64,000 nt of DNA from Laccaria trichodermophora (lineage: Eukaryota > Basidiomycota > Agaricomycetes > Agaricales > Hydnangiaceae), in contig JACTVC010000002.1 of assembly GCA_018417955.1 (NCBI GenBank), positions 1,612,001-1,676,000 on the forward strand. Direction: 5' to 3'. Below the pieces are notes generated by a model that was not told the DNA's origin, ran no database searches, and worked only from the letters and a program-made list of their open reading frames with translations. This document shows, piece by piece, positions 48,805 to 61,100 of the stretch. The stretch's first letter is position 1. Each line of letters starts with the position of its first letter. Made by a program: the position numbers and the translations under genes.

Positions 48805-50126
48805 ATGGATCCTCTTCATCAAAGAATTCCATTCACTAAGGCTCCATCCACGTTGGAACGATCCCCTTCAAACGTACCGGTACCCAGCTCCAATACCCGG
48901 CTTTCAAACACCGTTTCCTGGCATGACCTCAAAGACTGGCAAAGAGACAATGAGTACATCCTTACTGGCTATAGAAGGTATGTTGTTTTGTCCTATGATT
49001 TCAAAGCGCTAAATTTCCGCAGAGCTCAACTCCATTGGAAGGGCTGCTTTACCTCTGTTTGGGCATGTACGATATCTACCACTCTTGGACCATTGTCATT
49101 TGGGTTAACGAGCTGGGACTCTTAGATCTTCATAACGAAACAAGTGCCCTTGTTCCTCCGTTGCCATACGTTTCTGGCTAATTCAGGTCACCAGTTAATA
49201 TCCACTCTCATTTATGGGGATCTGCGCTCTTCATCTACTTCCTAACGACCTTTTACCCTGCGTACGTTCAACACCACGAAGAGGCAACATGGAAAGATAT
49301 AGCTATCATTGTCATATTTCTACTCTCCGCTGTATTTTGCCTCACGGCAAGCGCCTTTTATCATGCTGCAAGCTGTCACTCTAAAGAGGTACGACACACG
49401 CCGGAAGGCTATCTAAGGTTTGATTAACTTGTTTGTTTTAGGTCTCATCCCGTTGCCATGCATTAGACTACTCCGGAATCGTAGTATTGATTGTGGGGTC
49501 GTTTTACCCATCCATCTACTATGGCTTCTTCTGTGACCTGCGCTTGAAAGCATTCTACTTGACCTCCATCACTTTTGTGGGCGCTTGTAAGTCGTTCTCT
49601 GATCATGATCGCACGTCGTGTCATCATGATCTTCATCCAATCCTGAACGACATGATCTAGGTGCAGCTTACATCGTCCTAAACCCAGAATATGCGAAGCC
49701 AAGTCATCGCGGGGCTCGCACGGCAGTCTTCATTGGTCTTGGATTGTGCGCTGTAATTCCCGTCACCCATCTGTCCCTAACACATGGTTTCAACGAGCTG
49801 ATCTCCAGTATGGGTTTCGGTTGGCTGCTGGCCTCAGGTGCGCTCTACATAGGCGGCGCCTTACTTTAGTACGTATTCTCCGTCGCCTGAGTTCACGATC
49901 CTTCATACCATTCACCATTCATGTTGAACTTTTAATGGTTTCCGAGTCTTACTCCTTGTTCATCAGTGCAAACCGCATCCCTGAAAAACTGTCACCTGGG
50001 AGTTTCGATTATTTCTTAGCTTCGCATCAAATATTCCACGTTTGCGTTGTCCTAGCGGCGTGGGCGCACTACCGGGGGTTGCTGACGTGCCTCCATTACC
50101 GGATGTCGCATGCCTCCTGCCTGTAA
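48805..50126 (+). CDS. PAQR-family (ADIPOR/haemolysin III) membrane protein
   Basis: About seven exons, with seven hydrophobic spans. The cytosolic N-terminus leads to SWHDLKDWQRDNEYILTGYR. Next come VNIHSHLWGSALFIYFLTTF, then SAVFCLTASAFYHAASCHS, HALDYSGIVVLIVGSFYPSI and, late, GSFDYFLASHQIFHVCVVLA. The Ser and His residues in SAFYH, HALD and SHQIFH are the zinc/hydrolase-type site of the family. Fungal members (Izh1-4) influence zinc and sterol homeostasis. The last span ends soon after, with a short tail. It is a seven-span protein but not a Ste3 pheromone receptor. Confidence 0.85.
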
Positions 50127-51166
50127 GCCACCAGTTTGGAATTCCTACTCTTCGTTCCGTCGTGCCAAGTCTTGTGAGTTTTCTACACCTTGGTGAGAAT
50201 AAAATACATCCTTTTGCTCACGCTTTCTTTAACGGCTCCCTAGATTCCATCGAATCCCGATTTTTCTGCGTGGCCGTTATCCCCATCTGCGTCGAAGCCA
50301 AGTTTCGCTCCCGCCTGTTGCCACCCACTTTGGGATTGCTCTTGTGAATTTGCCACGTCATATCTCGTCTAGATTATTTTTTTCCGGTTAAGGACGCGCT
50401 CGGACACACATTATGCCTCAATGCACAATAATGTCAAGTTCTGGTACTACATGGACTTCAGGACTCTTGGTGCTTGATGTCACTGTAAGCAAGATGAGGA
50501 TGATACTACGTATATGTGTCTGAATGTCAGAAGCAAGAATGCAAACTCGCCATTGACAACCACACCAGACTGGGAACTTCAAGAATCTTGGTAAGAGATC
50601 ACCATTGATATGCCGTCCTAGCATATTTCCCGCTGACGCGGATGCGCAATTGGTACCGATAGTCCTTTCAACCACATCCGAGTAGCTAAGTTCGAAATTG
50701 ACGAATTTGCCGGGTCAAGCTGGTCTGGCTATTCAAAAATGGTCAAACAATTGCTCTGGCAGTTATGAAACACCCCCAAAGAACCTGCAGCCTCTAGTCC
50801 ACACCTCCCATGTTATATTGCCTTGCCATGCCTGGCAAGCGCTCCACCACGTGCCGAGGAAGCAATAAGATTCGGGGCACCCACTGAGGTTGGTTCTGTT
50901 CACTTCGGGACCGACCTAGTTGACACAGACTGCGATCATCTAAAAAAACGTTGTCATGAGATCCTCGATTCGAGGAGGCGATTCCGCGCGTGACCGAAAT
51001 GAAATGCAAGTTATGCCGGTGCCCGCTACCAGATCCAAGATTTTCCCTTTATTTCCCGGGTGCCATGCAGTTCTTGGGTATAAAACGCGACACTTTTATC
51101 AAGCTTGTTCACCCCGGCTGGAGCTGAACATATTATACCCTCTCTCGACCCAGATTTTCGCCCCAC
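50127..51166. promoter_or_regulatory. Intergenic region with TATA box of the P450 gene
   Basis: No gene recognised over about 1 kb. Near 51078-51085 is a clear TATA box (GGTATAAAACG), about 85 bases before the ATG at 51167. TATA-containing promoters are usual for regulated genes, which fits a P450. Confidence 0.5.
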
Positions 51167-53069
51167 ATGCCCTACTGCCTTGGCCTCCACTCTGCAGCCA
51201 GGGCCTTCTTATCCGCGGGATTCGCTACTCATTTCACTGTGGCCGTTATTATATTCTTATGCATCGTTTTTATAACCTCTTCATTGGAGGGCGACGAAGT
51301 CGATGCACCGGTATCCTTGCCAGGCAATTCTCTCTTGGCTATCTTTCCTTTCTTTCGCAAGAGATACGACTTTATCAAATGGGGATTTCACGCTACTGGG
51401 CAGAACACTTTTCAATTTCAACTCTTGCGTGTAAGTTCCACAGTGGCCAATATGTCTAACCAGTCGTCATACTCTTTTTGCTGGCAGAACAAAGTGATTG
51501 TAGTCTCGGGGGAGAGCGCACGACAGGCAGTTTTCAATGCAAAAGGTCTTGACCTTACGGAAGGTTTCAAGATTCTCTCCGGAGCTGTGCGTTCGCCCTC
51601 CATTTTACGTTTTCACCCGATTGAGCGCACATTGATTCAGATACCTATGGTGCGCGGCGTGACGTCTGATCTTCAAACGAAAAGAATTCAACTCATACAC
51701 AAACGATTGGCCAATGTGCAACGAAGCGCATCACTCAGTGCCCGTAAGTCTTCTTTTCCGTGGAATTTTCTGATGACCGCATTGATTCTGGTTCTAGTTA
51801 TTCCGCGCCTTCTGGAGGATTCTCGGAAACAAATGGAAAGTTGGGGTTCAGCTGGGACATTTGATCCATTCGACAAGGTCTACGAGGTTGGTGAATGTTG
51901 TATCTTAACACCGCCTCGCATTGATTAATATCGATTTTTGGCTGTCTAAAACAGCTTATATTCCAGCTTACCATGCGCAGCCTATCTTCTTCGGAAATTT
52001 CAGATGACCCAGCCACCGTCGCGCGTCTCAAGAAACTCTATGATCTCCTCGACGTCGGAACCACTCCAGCTACTGTTCTCATCCCGTGGTTTCCAACACC
52101 TGCTATGATCAAGAAATTATGGGCCACTAAAGAAATTTACGACATCGTCTCTCAAGCCATCAACGCCAGACAACAAAATGGAATCCGTCAAGACGACACT
52201 CTCCAGATGCTTTTAGATTCTGGCGACGAGAAACTTGTAATTGTTGGGGTAAAACTTTTTAGTCTTAATCTATGAACGCTTGTTTACTATTCTCAACAGT
52301 TTATTATGGGGCTTTTGATCGCCGGAGCCAGAGCTACAGGAACCACAGGTCGGTAGAATGCCCACCTTTTTCCGTGTCATGATCCTCATTTCCATCGCGT
52401 TCAGCCTGCTGGCTAATTACATACCTCGGAGGTCATCCCGAGTGGCGGGCTAAAGCAGCCTCTGAAATTGAATTTCTGTTGGCGTCCACTCCTTACTCAT
52501 CAGATATTTCACAACCGTTATCATCGCGGCTTTCCACGATCCCCCTTGATGCTTGGGAGTCATCAACTCCCGTCCTTGACGCTATTATTCGAGAAACGAC
52601 ACGCGTCGCTCAACCTCACACGGCTATGAGACGCAACATTGGTCCAGAAATGTATATCAACAACAAAATAATACCCACTGGGGCCTACGTTATTTATCCT
52701 TTTAGTGATGTCCATCTCGATCCTGAGATATATCCAGACCCGTGGAAATTTGACCCGGGGAGGACAGCGCCTGAAAAAACGCCTTTCAGTTATGTTGGCT
52801 GGGGTGGAGGTAAGTGGATGTGTGCGCTTTCCATCAAAGACTAATTTTTTTGTTTCTCAGGGAAGACCATGTGTCTTGGAACGCGGCTGGCAAAGGTCGA
52901 GCTTAAGCTTGTGACTGCCATGTTTATACTCGGCTTCCAACATTCAGTTGTCGATAAATCCGGAGTACCATTGAATCCACTTCCTACACCGAACTGGAAC
53001 GATATCCTGTTCGCCCGACCACAGCAAGGCTCGTTTACCAAATACGAAAGAAGCTCGTTGCCATTGTAA
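51167..53069 (+). CDS. Cytochrome P450 with unusual haem loop (CYP7/8-like)
   Basis: Multiple exons. The N-terminus is a membrane anchor (GFATHFTVAVIIFLCIVFIT). The I-helix reads FIMGLLIAGARATGTT with the oxygen-activating AG-x3-T. The K-helix ExxR is ETTR in IIRETTRVAQPHTAMRRNIG, and a PERF-like WKFDPGR follows. The haem-ligand loop is FSYVGWGGGKTMCLGTRLAK. The Cys is present, but the Arg/His usual two residues before it is Thr. That loop recalls the CYP7/CYP8 (sterol hydroxylase and prostacyclin synthase) type. Substrate unknown. No biosynthetic cluster is evident around it. Confidence 0.85.
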
Positions 53070-53465
53070 ATATTCTGGACGTGCAAATTTTGTTTATCGC
53101 GGTGGGCCCCTCTTGCTAATTATTCTCTGGCCTGGCCCATGGTCGCGCTCAGTGTCCTTTCTTTTGCCTCCAATACCCATACATTATTAATCCCACCAAT
53201 AGAGAGAAGAATAGATGGACTTACTGCTGTATCTATCCTTGGCTCACCACCCTTGCGCCCTAACACATTATTCTGTATGTATTGCATATCTATCCATATG
53301 TATTACGTATGTACGAGACAGAGCCAGGCTATTAGATTTTACATATGACCATCACTGATAGAATCTCGAGCGTCCCTGATTGAGAAGTGTGTCCAAAGGG
53401 ACCGAGGTGTGTTTTGAGGGTCCCCGAGAAGTAAGGGAGAAAATACGATGGGGAATACATGGATG
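53070..53465. other. Convergent 3' spacer
   Basis: Lies between the 3' ends of the P450 (plus) and Rrg9 (minus) genes. Nothing recognised. Confidence 0.45.
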
Positions 53466-54077
53466 CTATTCCAAAGTCAGTCTGTCGTCGCCGTATGAAA
53501 CACCTCGCGACTTTCTCTTTTTGCTCCCAAAATTTTCCTCCAAAGCTCTCGCCTCCATGCGCTCCTTTAGCCGAGATAACGTGAGGAATTGTTGTTTTTC
53601 CTCCCTCTCCCGTATTGCGTACTTCATTCGCTTCTCCCTCGACGGCTCCCATTTACTTTTCAAAATCCTCCTCACTGCTTCTGGACTGATCCTAAATTTC
53701 TCCGCTAACAACGGTGTTGTAAACTTCTCGGGATCATGGTGGTGCAGCTGACGGAGGCCATCCATGGCCTCGCGGGAGAGTTTACGGGGCGGTGACCATC
53801 CTCCTGGGAATTCCTTGCGTATGGTTTCACGATGAGCTTTCCATTCGTGAGGAGTAGGTTTCTCAGGAGGAGATCTGAGGTGGGCCGGGGGTGTATTGGG
53901 TCGAACGCCGTTAACTGCGTCGTTGTCTTCCGAAAGGTCTATAACCGCGTCGTCGTCGTCCAAGATAGAGCGTGGTGGAGGGATACTTTCGAGCCCCCAC
54001 TTTCTTCGTGCCTCAGGCGAGACCGAAGTAGCGTAAAAGCGAGCAACGACGCGCTTTGCGCAGATGGATTGTAACAT
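53466..54077 (-). CDS. Rrg9/neugrin-type mitochondrial protein
   Basis: One exon of 203 residues from the ATG at 54077. The N-terminus (MLQSICAKRVVARFYATSVS) is a mitochondrial presequence. The core reads EWKAHRETIRKEFPGGWSPP, RKLSREAMDGLRQLHHHDPE, KFTTPLLAEKFRISPEAVRR and ILKSKWEPSREK, which is the neugrin/Rrg9 signature. Rrg9 is required for respiratory growth and mitochondrial genome maintenance in yeast; the human relative acts on mitochondrial rRNA. It shares a 96-base divergent promoter with the coactosin gene. Confidence 0.85.
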   Translation of the reverse strand: MLQSICAKRVVARFYATSVSPEARRKWGLESIPPPRSILDDDDAVIDLSEDNDAVNGVRPNTPPAHLRSPPEKPTPHEWKAHRETIRKEFPGGWSPPRKLSREAMDGLRQLHHHDPEKFTTPLLAEKFRISPEAVRRILKSKWEPSREKRMKYAIREREEKQQFLTLSRLKERMEARALEENFGSKKRKSRGVSYGDDRLTLE

Positions 54078-54173
54078 TGAGGGCAAGCAAAATTATTTCA
54101 CAAATGCCAAGTGGATAGGCGGAGTTTGCCGATCCACCACTCTGCAGCTCCCATCTCACCCAGAAATTCCATA

Positions 54174-54859
54174 ATGGCTGACTTGTCTGATCCTACTATA
54201 AACGAAGGCAGGTTTACACATAGATATTTTACGATCTTCTTTGACAGTCGATTTATAGCCTACCTCGACGTACGTTCTGACAAGTCCGAGACCAACTGGC
54301 TACTGCTCGACTACGAGACCGACCGGTCCGACAAGCTTCAGGTCACAAAAACCGGAACAGGGGGCCTTACTGAGCTCCGCGAGGCTCTTGACGAATCCAA
54401 GGCATCGTTTGCATACGCGCGTGTTTCCTACTCAAACGACAAGGAGTCAACGCGCGAGAAATTCATACTCGTGGTCTGTCTGTGTTTCGTCGTACGATTC
54501 GCTCCCAACCGTGACCGCCCATGTTGAATTTGACAGGTGTGGATAGGGTCGAGCTGCAAAGTAATGAGGAAAGCAAAGGCAAGTGACAAGCAACATCGTG
54601 CCGCCCGCCTATTTTGGTGCAATTCTCATGGAGATCCACATTGTTATCTGTACAGATCTCCGTACACGCTGCCGATGTCAAGAACATCCTACGCGTGTAC
54701 TCGATTGAGGTTGCCGCTCGAGAGAAAGATGATTTGAATGAGGATCCCATCGTTACAAGATTACGAAAGGCAAGATGATTACCACCCTTTTCCACGGGTT
54801 TACAGCATTCTGACGCGCTGTGTAATCAGGCTGGGGGGGCGAGTTATGACGGCGTTTAA
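54174..54859 (+). CDS. Coactosin (ADF-homology actin-binding protein)
   Basis: Five exons (54174-54207, 54259-54473, 54537-54578, 54656-54769 and 54830-54859) give 144 residues. The sequence MADLSDPTINEAYLDVRSDK, TNWLLLDYETDRSDKLQVTK and VWIGSSCKVMRKAK is typical coactosin, and it ends RLRKAGGASYDGV. It binds F-actin and counters capping protein. Introns 1, 3 and 4 begin with GC, not GT (GCAGGT, GCAAGT and GCAAGA after AAG); intron 2 is GT-AG. Each GC reading is forced by conserved protein sequence on both sides, and all keep phase. Confidence 0.9.
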
Positions 54860-55032
54860 CGAATGACTGTATACCACGACCTTGTAAGCTGCATCATCGG
54901 GTGTAAGACGTTTCCATCCTGGATCTTCATCTCTCGCTCCCATTCTATGTCGAGGTGGAACAAAGACTATTGTAAATCATCTACGTCTAGTAATCCTGGC
55001 TTATGACGCAAATTCCGCCGTTGGCAGACGGG

Positions 55033-55945
55033 TCAAGCAAACGTTTTGAGATTAGCGATTCCTTCCTCCTCGAGCCTCATGCCCATCCACTCGGACATGG
55101 ACTTCGCCCCGAGTACCTTCTCATAGAATTCAATGGACGGCTTGTTCCACTGCGATGGGATCACAAAGTGTATCAAATGCGTCACAAACGTCCCGGATGT
55201 TTCTCTGATGAAACAGACTCACCTTGAGGACAGACCAGTCAAGCCTCGCGCAATTCTTCACACACGGAGACAAGGTTAGCAAAGGTCCGTTTTCATCCTT
55301 GGAGTGTTATAACGGCAAGGTGCGGGCATGATAGTTACCTTTTCCTGTGCGATTTTTCCCAGCTGGCCAAAGAACGCCTTGCCGACACCTCCACCCCTGT
55401 GGTCAGGTTTCACATAGAGATCTTCCAGCTTTAATTGGTTCGTCAGGGCGATTTGAAACAGTTCATGTTATAGAAGAAACGGTGAGAGTTGTTCGGGAAA
55501 ATATTGGGTGACAATCTTACATATAATCCAGGTCGGCCCGTCCACGTAGAAAAATTGAAGAAATATAGGGCTAGGCCTATTGGTTCACCTGGCGCTTCCA
55601 CAGGGCCCGAAAACGCAATCAATGCATAGGCGCAAGCTGGGGAGCCGAAAAGACTTTCGCGCAGCTATTCTTGGTGGTAGTTATACCCCTTTCCATCTGG
55701 AGACAAAACTCACAAGTTTCGGAGTTGCTTTGACCGATTCTGGTTCTTTCTCATAGGTAGCCTACGAGAACATGGTCACAGTAAGCTAATTACCGCGAGA
55801 TTTTTGATTGGGATGACGAACAAGATCGATGACCAATTGCAGAATAATATTCTGACGAATGAATCAAGTTCTGGATAGAAGAATACGATATAATTCATAC
55901 CACATCGTCTGGCGTAGCTTGTCGAATATGAAAAGATGGAGACAT
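55033..55945 (-). CDS. GNAT-family N-acetyltransferase (diamine/spermidine-type)
   Basis: About six exons from the ATG at 55945. It starts MSPSFHIRQATPDDV. Next come ILQLVIDLATYEKEPESVKA, TPKLLRESLFGSPACAYALI, GLALYFFNFSTWTGRPGLYL and EDLYVKPDHRGGGVGKAFFG. The last holds the acetyl-CoA loop (RGGGVGKA). Then NCARLDWSVLKWNKPSIEFY, and the end MSEWMGMRLEEEGIANLK. This is the order seen in SSAT-like acetyltransferases, which acetylate polyamines or thialysine. Small, cytosolic, complete. Confidence 0.85.
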
Positions 55946-56127
55946 TGGTATATTGGTGGATATAATCAGGCTTGGTGTGCAATAAGCTCAGAGAGGATCG
56001 AGCTTACGGTTACATCTTGTGTGCGCGTGTTTACTTTTAAACCTTAATACGCTTTTCGTCCTCACAGGGAACGGCGACAACTTTGCAACGTCCGTAGGTT
56101 TTCCCGTTCCACGAACCCATTTTCACC

Positions 56128-56778
56128 ATGGACCCAGCAAAATTGGCAAAACTGCAGGCCGCCGCTGCGGCGAACAGGATCGGTCAGTTTCTCTTCGTTT
56201 GAACCCCAGATGTCATGGATTCTTACGCAACACCAATTTCTTCCAGGTGGCAAGGGAACCGTGCGCCGAAAAATTGTGCGGAAAACTAAGCCATCGGCGG
56301 CCCAGGATGACAAAAAGCTGCAAGGCGCATTGAAAAAGTTGAATGTGCAGCCCATTGCGGGTGTTGAGGAAGTTAACATGTTCAGGGAAGATGGAAATGT
56401 ATTGCATTTCACTGCGCCAAAGGGTGAGTTTCAAATACCTATTTGAGCGCGTTGTATCCCCCTCGGGTTGTCTCTTCTTGTGGGGTGCTGACCAAGATTT
56501 TCTAATCGACAGTGCACGCCGCCGCACCTGCCAACACATTCGCTATCTACGGCACAGGACACGTGAAGGAGCTCACAGAGCTCGTCCCCGGCATCTTGAA
56601 TCAACTGGGCCCTGACTCGCTCGCCTCCCTACGCAAGCTGGCCGAGTCTTACCAGGCCATTCAACAAGGCCAGCAACGACCTGCTCAAGACGAGGCGGAG
56701 GACGATGACGACGATGATGTCCCAGATCTTGTGGAAAACTTTGATGTTGAGGCGGATGTCAAGGCCAGCTTGGACTAG
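56128..56778 (+). CDS. Nascent polypeptide-associated complex beta subunit (BTF3/Egd1)
   Basis: Three exons (56128-56182, 56247-56423 and 56513-56778) give 165 residues. Near the start the ribosome-binding motif [10 protein letters not shown] is present ([14 protein letters not shown]). The NAC domain reads [40 protein letters not shown] and [20 protein letters not shown]. The tail is acidic ([20 protein letters not shown]). It pairs with NAC-alpha at the ribosome exit tunnel to protect nascent chains and control targeting to the ER. Length and layout are typical. Confidence 0.95.
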
Positions 56779-58155
56779 GTCATTACGATGGTCGGGATGA
56801 GGGTGTTGGGAGTCTGCCTCGATGAGAGAAGGTGCCTTGACTGTAGTCAGAAGGGAATGAAAAATATTGGGTATTGGGACTCGGCGAGTGGGGGACTGCA
56901 TTGCGGCCTGTATCCGACTTTACTTTCGCTCTCCTTTTCATCTTTCATGCCATCTTTGCTCCAAATGCTTTGCAGTTCCTCTCCGCTCTCCGCTCTCGTC
57001 TTTCCAATCTTGCTTTGCAATGCACAACAGATTCAGCCTTGCTTTCCGTCTGCCATTATTGCATGTTGCAATGAGTATCGCCCATTTTACGCATCACTTT
57101 CACTCATCATTAATTTCAATCATCAAATTCACTTGATCCACGGCGTCTTGTGAAGCACCTTACATTCGATATGGCTAGCGGAATTTCACGACCTCACTTG
57201 ACTGGGGTGAATAAGTGGTCATGAGTATTGAAACGTTGCTTTCGTACAGCCCGCGAGGACTCAAAAGAAGAAAGAAGTTGCTTTACCGAGTCGAGAGCTC
57301 CATGATTCCTGAACGTAACCGGCAACGCAAATGGCACGGTCTGAGCAGTGAGCACCTCGACGAGGGGAGGCCGCGGGCACGATATAAGTTTAAACATCTA
57401 GTAAGTGATTATCATACTTCCAGCACTCGGGGACAGCTTATCGTGAAACAAGGTACGATTTCACATCATATCGAAGCTGCCCAGGAGAGACTAGGGACAG
57501 CTGACAGAAAACGTTCAGTCTCAGCATGTCGCTTTTACCCTCAAGTTTGTATGAAGGCTTCTTTCTTCCCCTACCTTTCTCGTGTTACAAGGGTAAGTTG
57601 TCCTACGTTTTTCAGGCTTTAAAGGATGTTTTTCTTTAGGGCGTTGCACGTATGGCAAATTGGAATCCTAGATTTCTGAACCTAGAAGGTTCTGCCTTTC
57701 GGTCACACCAGTCCCTGGTGCTGCGCGTACTAATCCGACATGTTGGTATTGAAGACCGTACAATCTTGTTGACCGTTCCGTTAATTTCGAACTCGGAATC
57801 TGATGTGGTGATGGGGTTGAGGGCTTCATTTAACAGCATGAGATCTGACGGTGCTGCGTCATCGACTGATGCGCAGTTGAACTTCCAGCAAAGAGAGAGC
57901 CCAGAAAAAAAGGGGGATGGTTCAACGACACAAGCCAATGGTGCAGCCGCAACGATAGGTGCGCACACCGGCGCGCCCGGGTTATCGTAGTGCAACAATC
58001 GCTTGTTGCTCTCAATTTGTCGCAGTCTTTGAAGCTGTTAGCATGACGATGAAATAAATTATAAAATGTTCAAAAGTCTACACCAAGATTATCCATAAGA
58101 TGAGCGGTGAAGATAAAGCAAATAAAATCGACGTCCAAAATAGCCAAGGGCCCCT
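56779..58155. other. Mostly intergenic; uncertain plus-strand frame 57652-57990
   Basis: An ATG at 57652 opens 112 codons (MANWNPRFLNLEGSAFRSHQ, later QRESPEKKGDGSTT) preceded by a good intron acceptor (57596-57646 reads as GT-AG). A frame before it (57215-57622) could be upstream exon sequence. No family is recognised, so I leave the coding status open. The rest is 3' flank of NAC-beta and of the LIM gene. Confidence 0.35.
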
Positions 58156-61100
58156 TCAAATCTCGTTTCTCAGCAAGATACTAAAACACCGCTCACAGTA
58201 TGGCCGATCGTCTCTCTGGAAGAAAGAAGGGTCTTCGAAGGGCTTTGAGCAGCTCTTTAGAACACGTTAGAATTGAACAGGGGCAACAGAAGTAGAAGTT
58301 ATCACTCACGTCGCAAACGAAACAGCTCCAACACCATTTGCCTCCAAGCGCTTCAACAGCTTGGTCATTGTCCCTTATGGACCTCTTGCATCGTTTACAC
58401 TTTGGCAGTCGAAGACGGACATGACAAGGCTCGCAGTACGGATGGCCTCGGAAGACGGTGAACCCTTCAAAGTCACCGTCACCACTCAATGCAAGTTCGC
58501 CTGAAAAACCAGTCATCAGATTATATTACATCAAATTCACGCAAGTGCGTAACGTACCCTTGTTGTCGGCGGAAATCGAAGGAGACAAAAACGGATCTCC
58601 ACACTCCGCACAAAAGAAATGTTGAGTGTGATATGTCCGTTTACCTAACGCTGGGTCGTCCAGACTTATAAACTGTTCTTCAATGATCGCCGTCTTGCAC
58701 GAATAACACTTTGGTGCGAAATTCTGACGATGCAGAAATTATATCAACCCGTTTCTCAGCTAGATCTTTGCGCACAACAAACTGACCTCGTGGTAATCAA
58801 GGTGACAATACGGACGACCGTCATGCTCATAGGAGCTCACATGCTCCAATAGTTCCTCGCATACCGTGCACCTGAAGCATTGCGGATGCCAGCGGGAGCC
58901 CATAGCGCTTACGATACGGCCGATAATAGGCCCATTGCAACCGTCGCATATCAAGCCTCCCCTCCGACTGGGCGTTCCTCCTCCAAATTGGGACTGGGAC
59001 TGTGACTGTGGCCGCTGTTGCTGTTGTTGACCTCTGAACCGCGGTCCATCATCATTCGGCCCAGACACCTTAATGTTCGGACCATCATCGAATTCAGGCC
59101 CAGAAACGCTGACGCCAGGAACATCGTATACCTGCACCCTCGGAGGAGCTTCTTTGCGCCGCGACTCCGCTGGCTCGACGTTGATCTGTGGACCCGAGAT
59201 GTTGATCTGCGGAGGACCAGAGTTGTTGTTGCTTCCAGAATCGATGTTGATCATGGGTATAGACGGGGGAGCTGTAGAAATCCTGGATAGTGAATCAACG
59301 TTGATGGTCGGTAGCCCATCATGCCGTTTTCCATGATGATCCTCTCCACCCTGTTCGATCCTTGGTATATCCGCCATTCTCTCCCTACCACCAATGGGAG
59401 CAGGAGACTCGATGTTGACTGAACGTGGAGGAGCCGGCGTCTGCGGTTGAATCCGAGTAGGATGTGGACCGAAAACTTGTGGCTTTGATTGCATGCTGAA
59501 AGGCGGTTGGGTATCATGTCGCTGTCGTGATTGTTCGCTATAGGAGTGATCGACGTTAGAAGAAGACGCATACATCTGGCTTTGTGGCCTTCGCTCCCTC
59601 ACTGATGGCTCTGGTTGTTGCTGTTGTTTGGAGGGCATCGAATACAAGGACCGTCTCCGCTGGAGCTGCTCACCCGCACTGCTCAAAGGACCGTCGTACG
59701 GTTGCCCTTGTGGCTGTGGTAATGCCCTTCTCTGGCTAAACGCAGAAGAAGAAGCAGATGCAGCAGGCGAGGGAGAGCGAAGTATAGTGGAAGACGGGCG
59801 AGGAGGTGAATCCTCCAAGTCGATATTCCTCAGGTTTTCTCGGGGATGAATGACGGTACGTCCACGAAAGCCAGAACCAGAGCTTGATGCTGCTGCAGAT
59901 GTCGAGGCGCCATTAGGTCGAGGATCAAAATAGCCTCCTTCTCCGCCACTGTGAGCAGAACCAGCACCAGGAGTGCCTCCTCCAGGTGTACGTGGAAGTC
60001 TCGGAAGGTTGGTAGGCCAGTTCCCACCACCCCCATTACTAGAATTTGGGGATCGATCTCCGTTGCTAACCTTGAATGAAGCGAACCGCAAAGCCATGTT
60101 TCGTTCATCCTCTTCGTCGTCGAAATCTCTAAGTGGAACTTTCTTCACCTTCCTCCGGATGGCATCACCCTCTCTTCCACCAACATCACGCACCATAGGT
60201 GGAGGTTGAGGAAGACCAGTTCCACGACCGTGTCTGGGACTGGGATCGTCATTCCACCCTCGCTCGCGAAAGTCCTTTGCACGCCTTTGTTCTCCTCGAC
60301 GGTAATGATTATCCTCATCATCATTATACTCCTCTTCCTCTTCTTCGTCACTATACCGCCTGCCAGGCCCCGATCGACGCTGTGGCATATTGCGAATACC
60401 CCACTGAGGGCTAGGTCCGTCCCTCCGTCTGTCTTGTGGCCAGTCCAAATCTCGTGATGGTGAAGATTTCGTGGGAGATCGTCTTCGTGGTGCGTCCAGC
60501 TCGTCATCATACTCCAATCTTCTATCCCTCTCGGAATAAGAACGTTCATGCCGATAGGCAGGTCGACGGACCTCCTCTCGATCTTCAGTATACGTATACC
60601 TTCGTTGATCCCTATCTGAAGGCGGCTCTCTTGTCCGGTCTCTGTCGTCATATTCCCCATACGACCTCTGCTGCTCTCGCTCCCACTGCCGATCCTGCAA
60701 AGCCCGCGCTAATCGCTTGTCTTCTGGAGCAGGCCGTTTCTTCTTCTTCTTTGGCTTTGCAACTTGTACAGTGCCCTTCTTTCTGCTTGGTTCTTTACGA
60801 GACTCGGTGCGCAGGCGTCCCTTACGGGGAGGATCTCGAGCTTTGCTTCCCCGTCCAGAGGTATCCTCACTATTGTAGTTTGAGCCTTCATACTGGTAAG
60901 CTGACTCTGGATCCGTTTCCTCTTCGTCATCGTCGTCGTCGTCATCTTCATCTTCATCAGAATCGCTGTCATCAGAATCGTCATCCTCAGTGGTCTCTTC
61001 CTGCTGCGCAGTTGCTGGAGCTCTGCCATGCCACCCAGCCATACGCTGTTGTGGAGGTGGTGGTGGTTGGGGAACCGCAGGTTGGCGATAACTAAACTGC

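Noticed and set aside
48805..50126. Ste3-type pheromone receptor to pair with the pheromone gene
   Set aside because: It has seven spans, but the SAFYH, HALDYSG and SHQIFH motifs are PAQR-family, not Ste3.
57215..57990. Two-exon plus-strand gene
   Set aside because: A possible intron joins the frames, but there is no homology and the start is ambiguous; listed only as uncertain.
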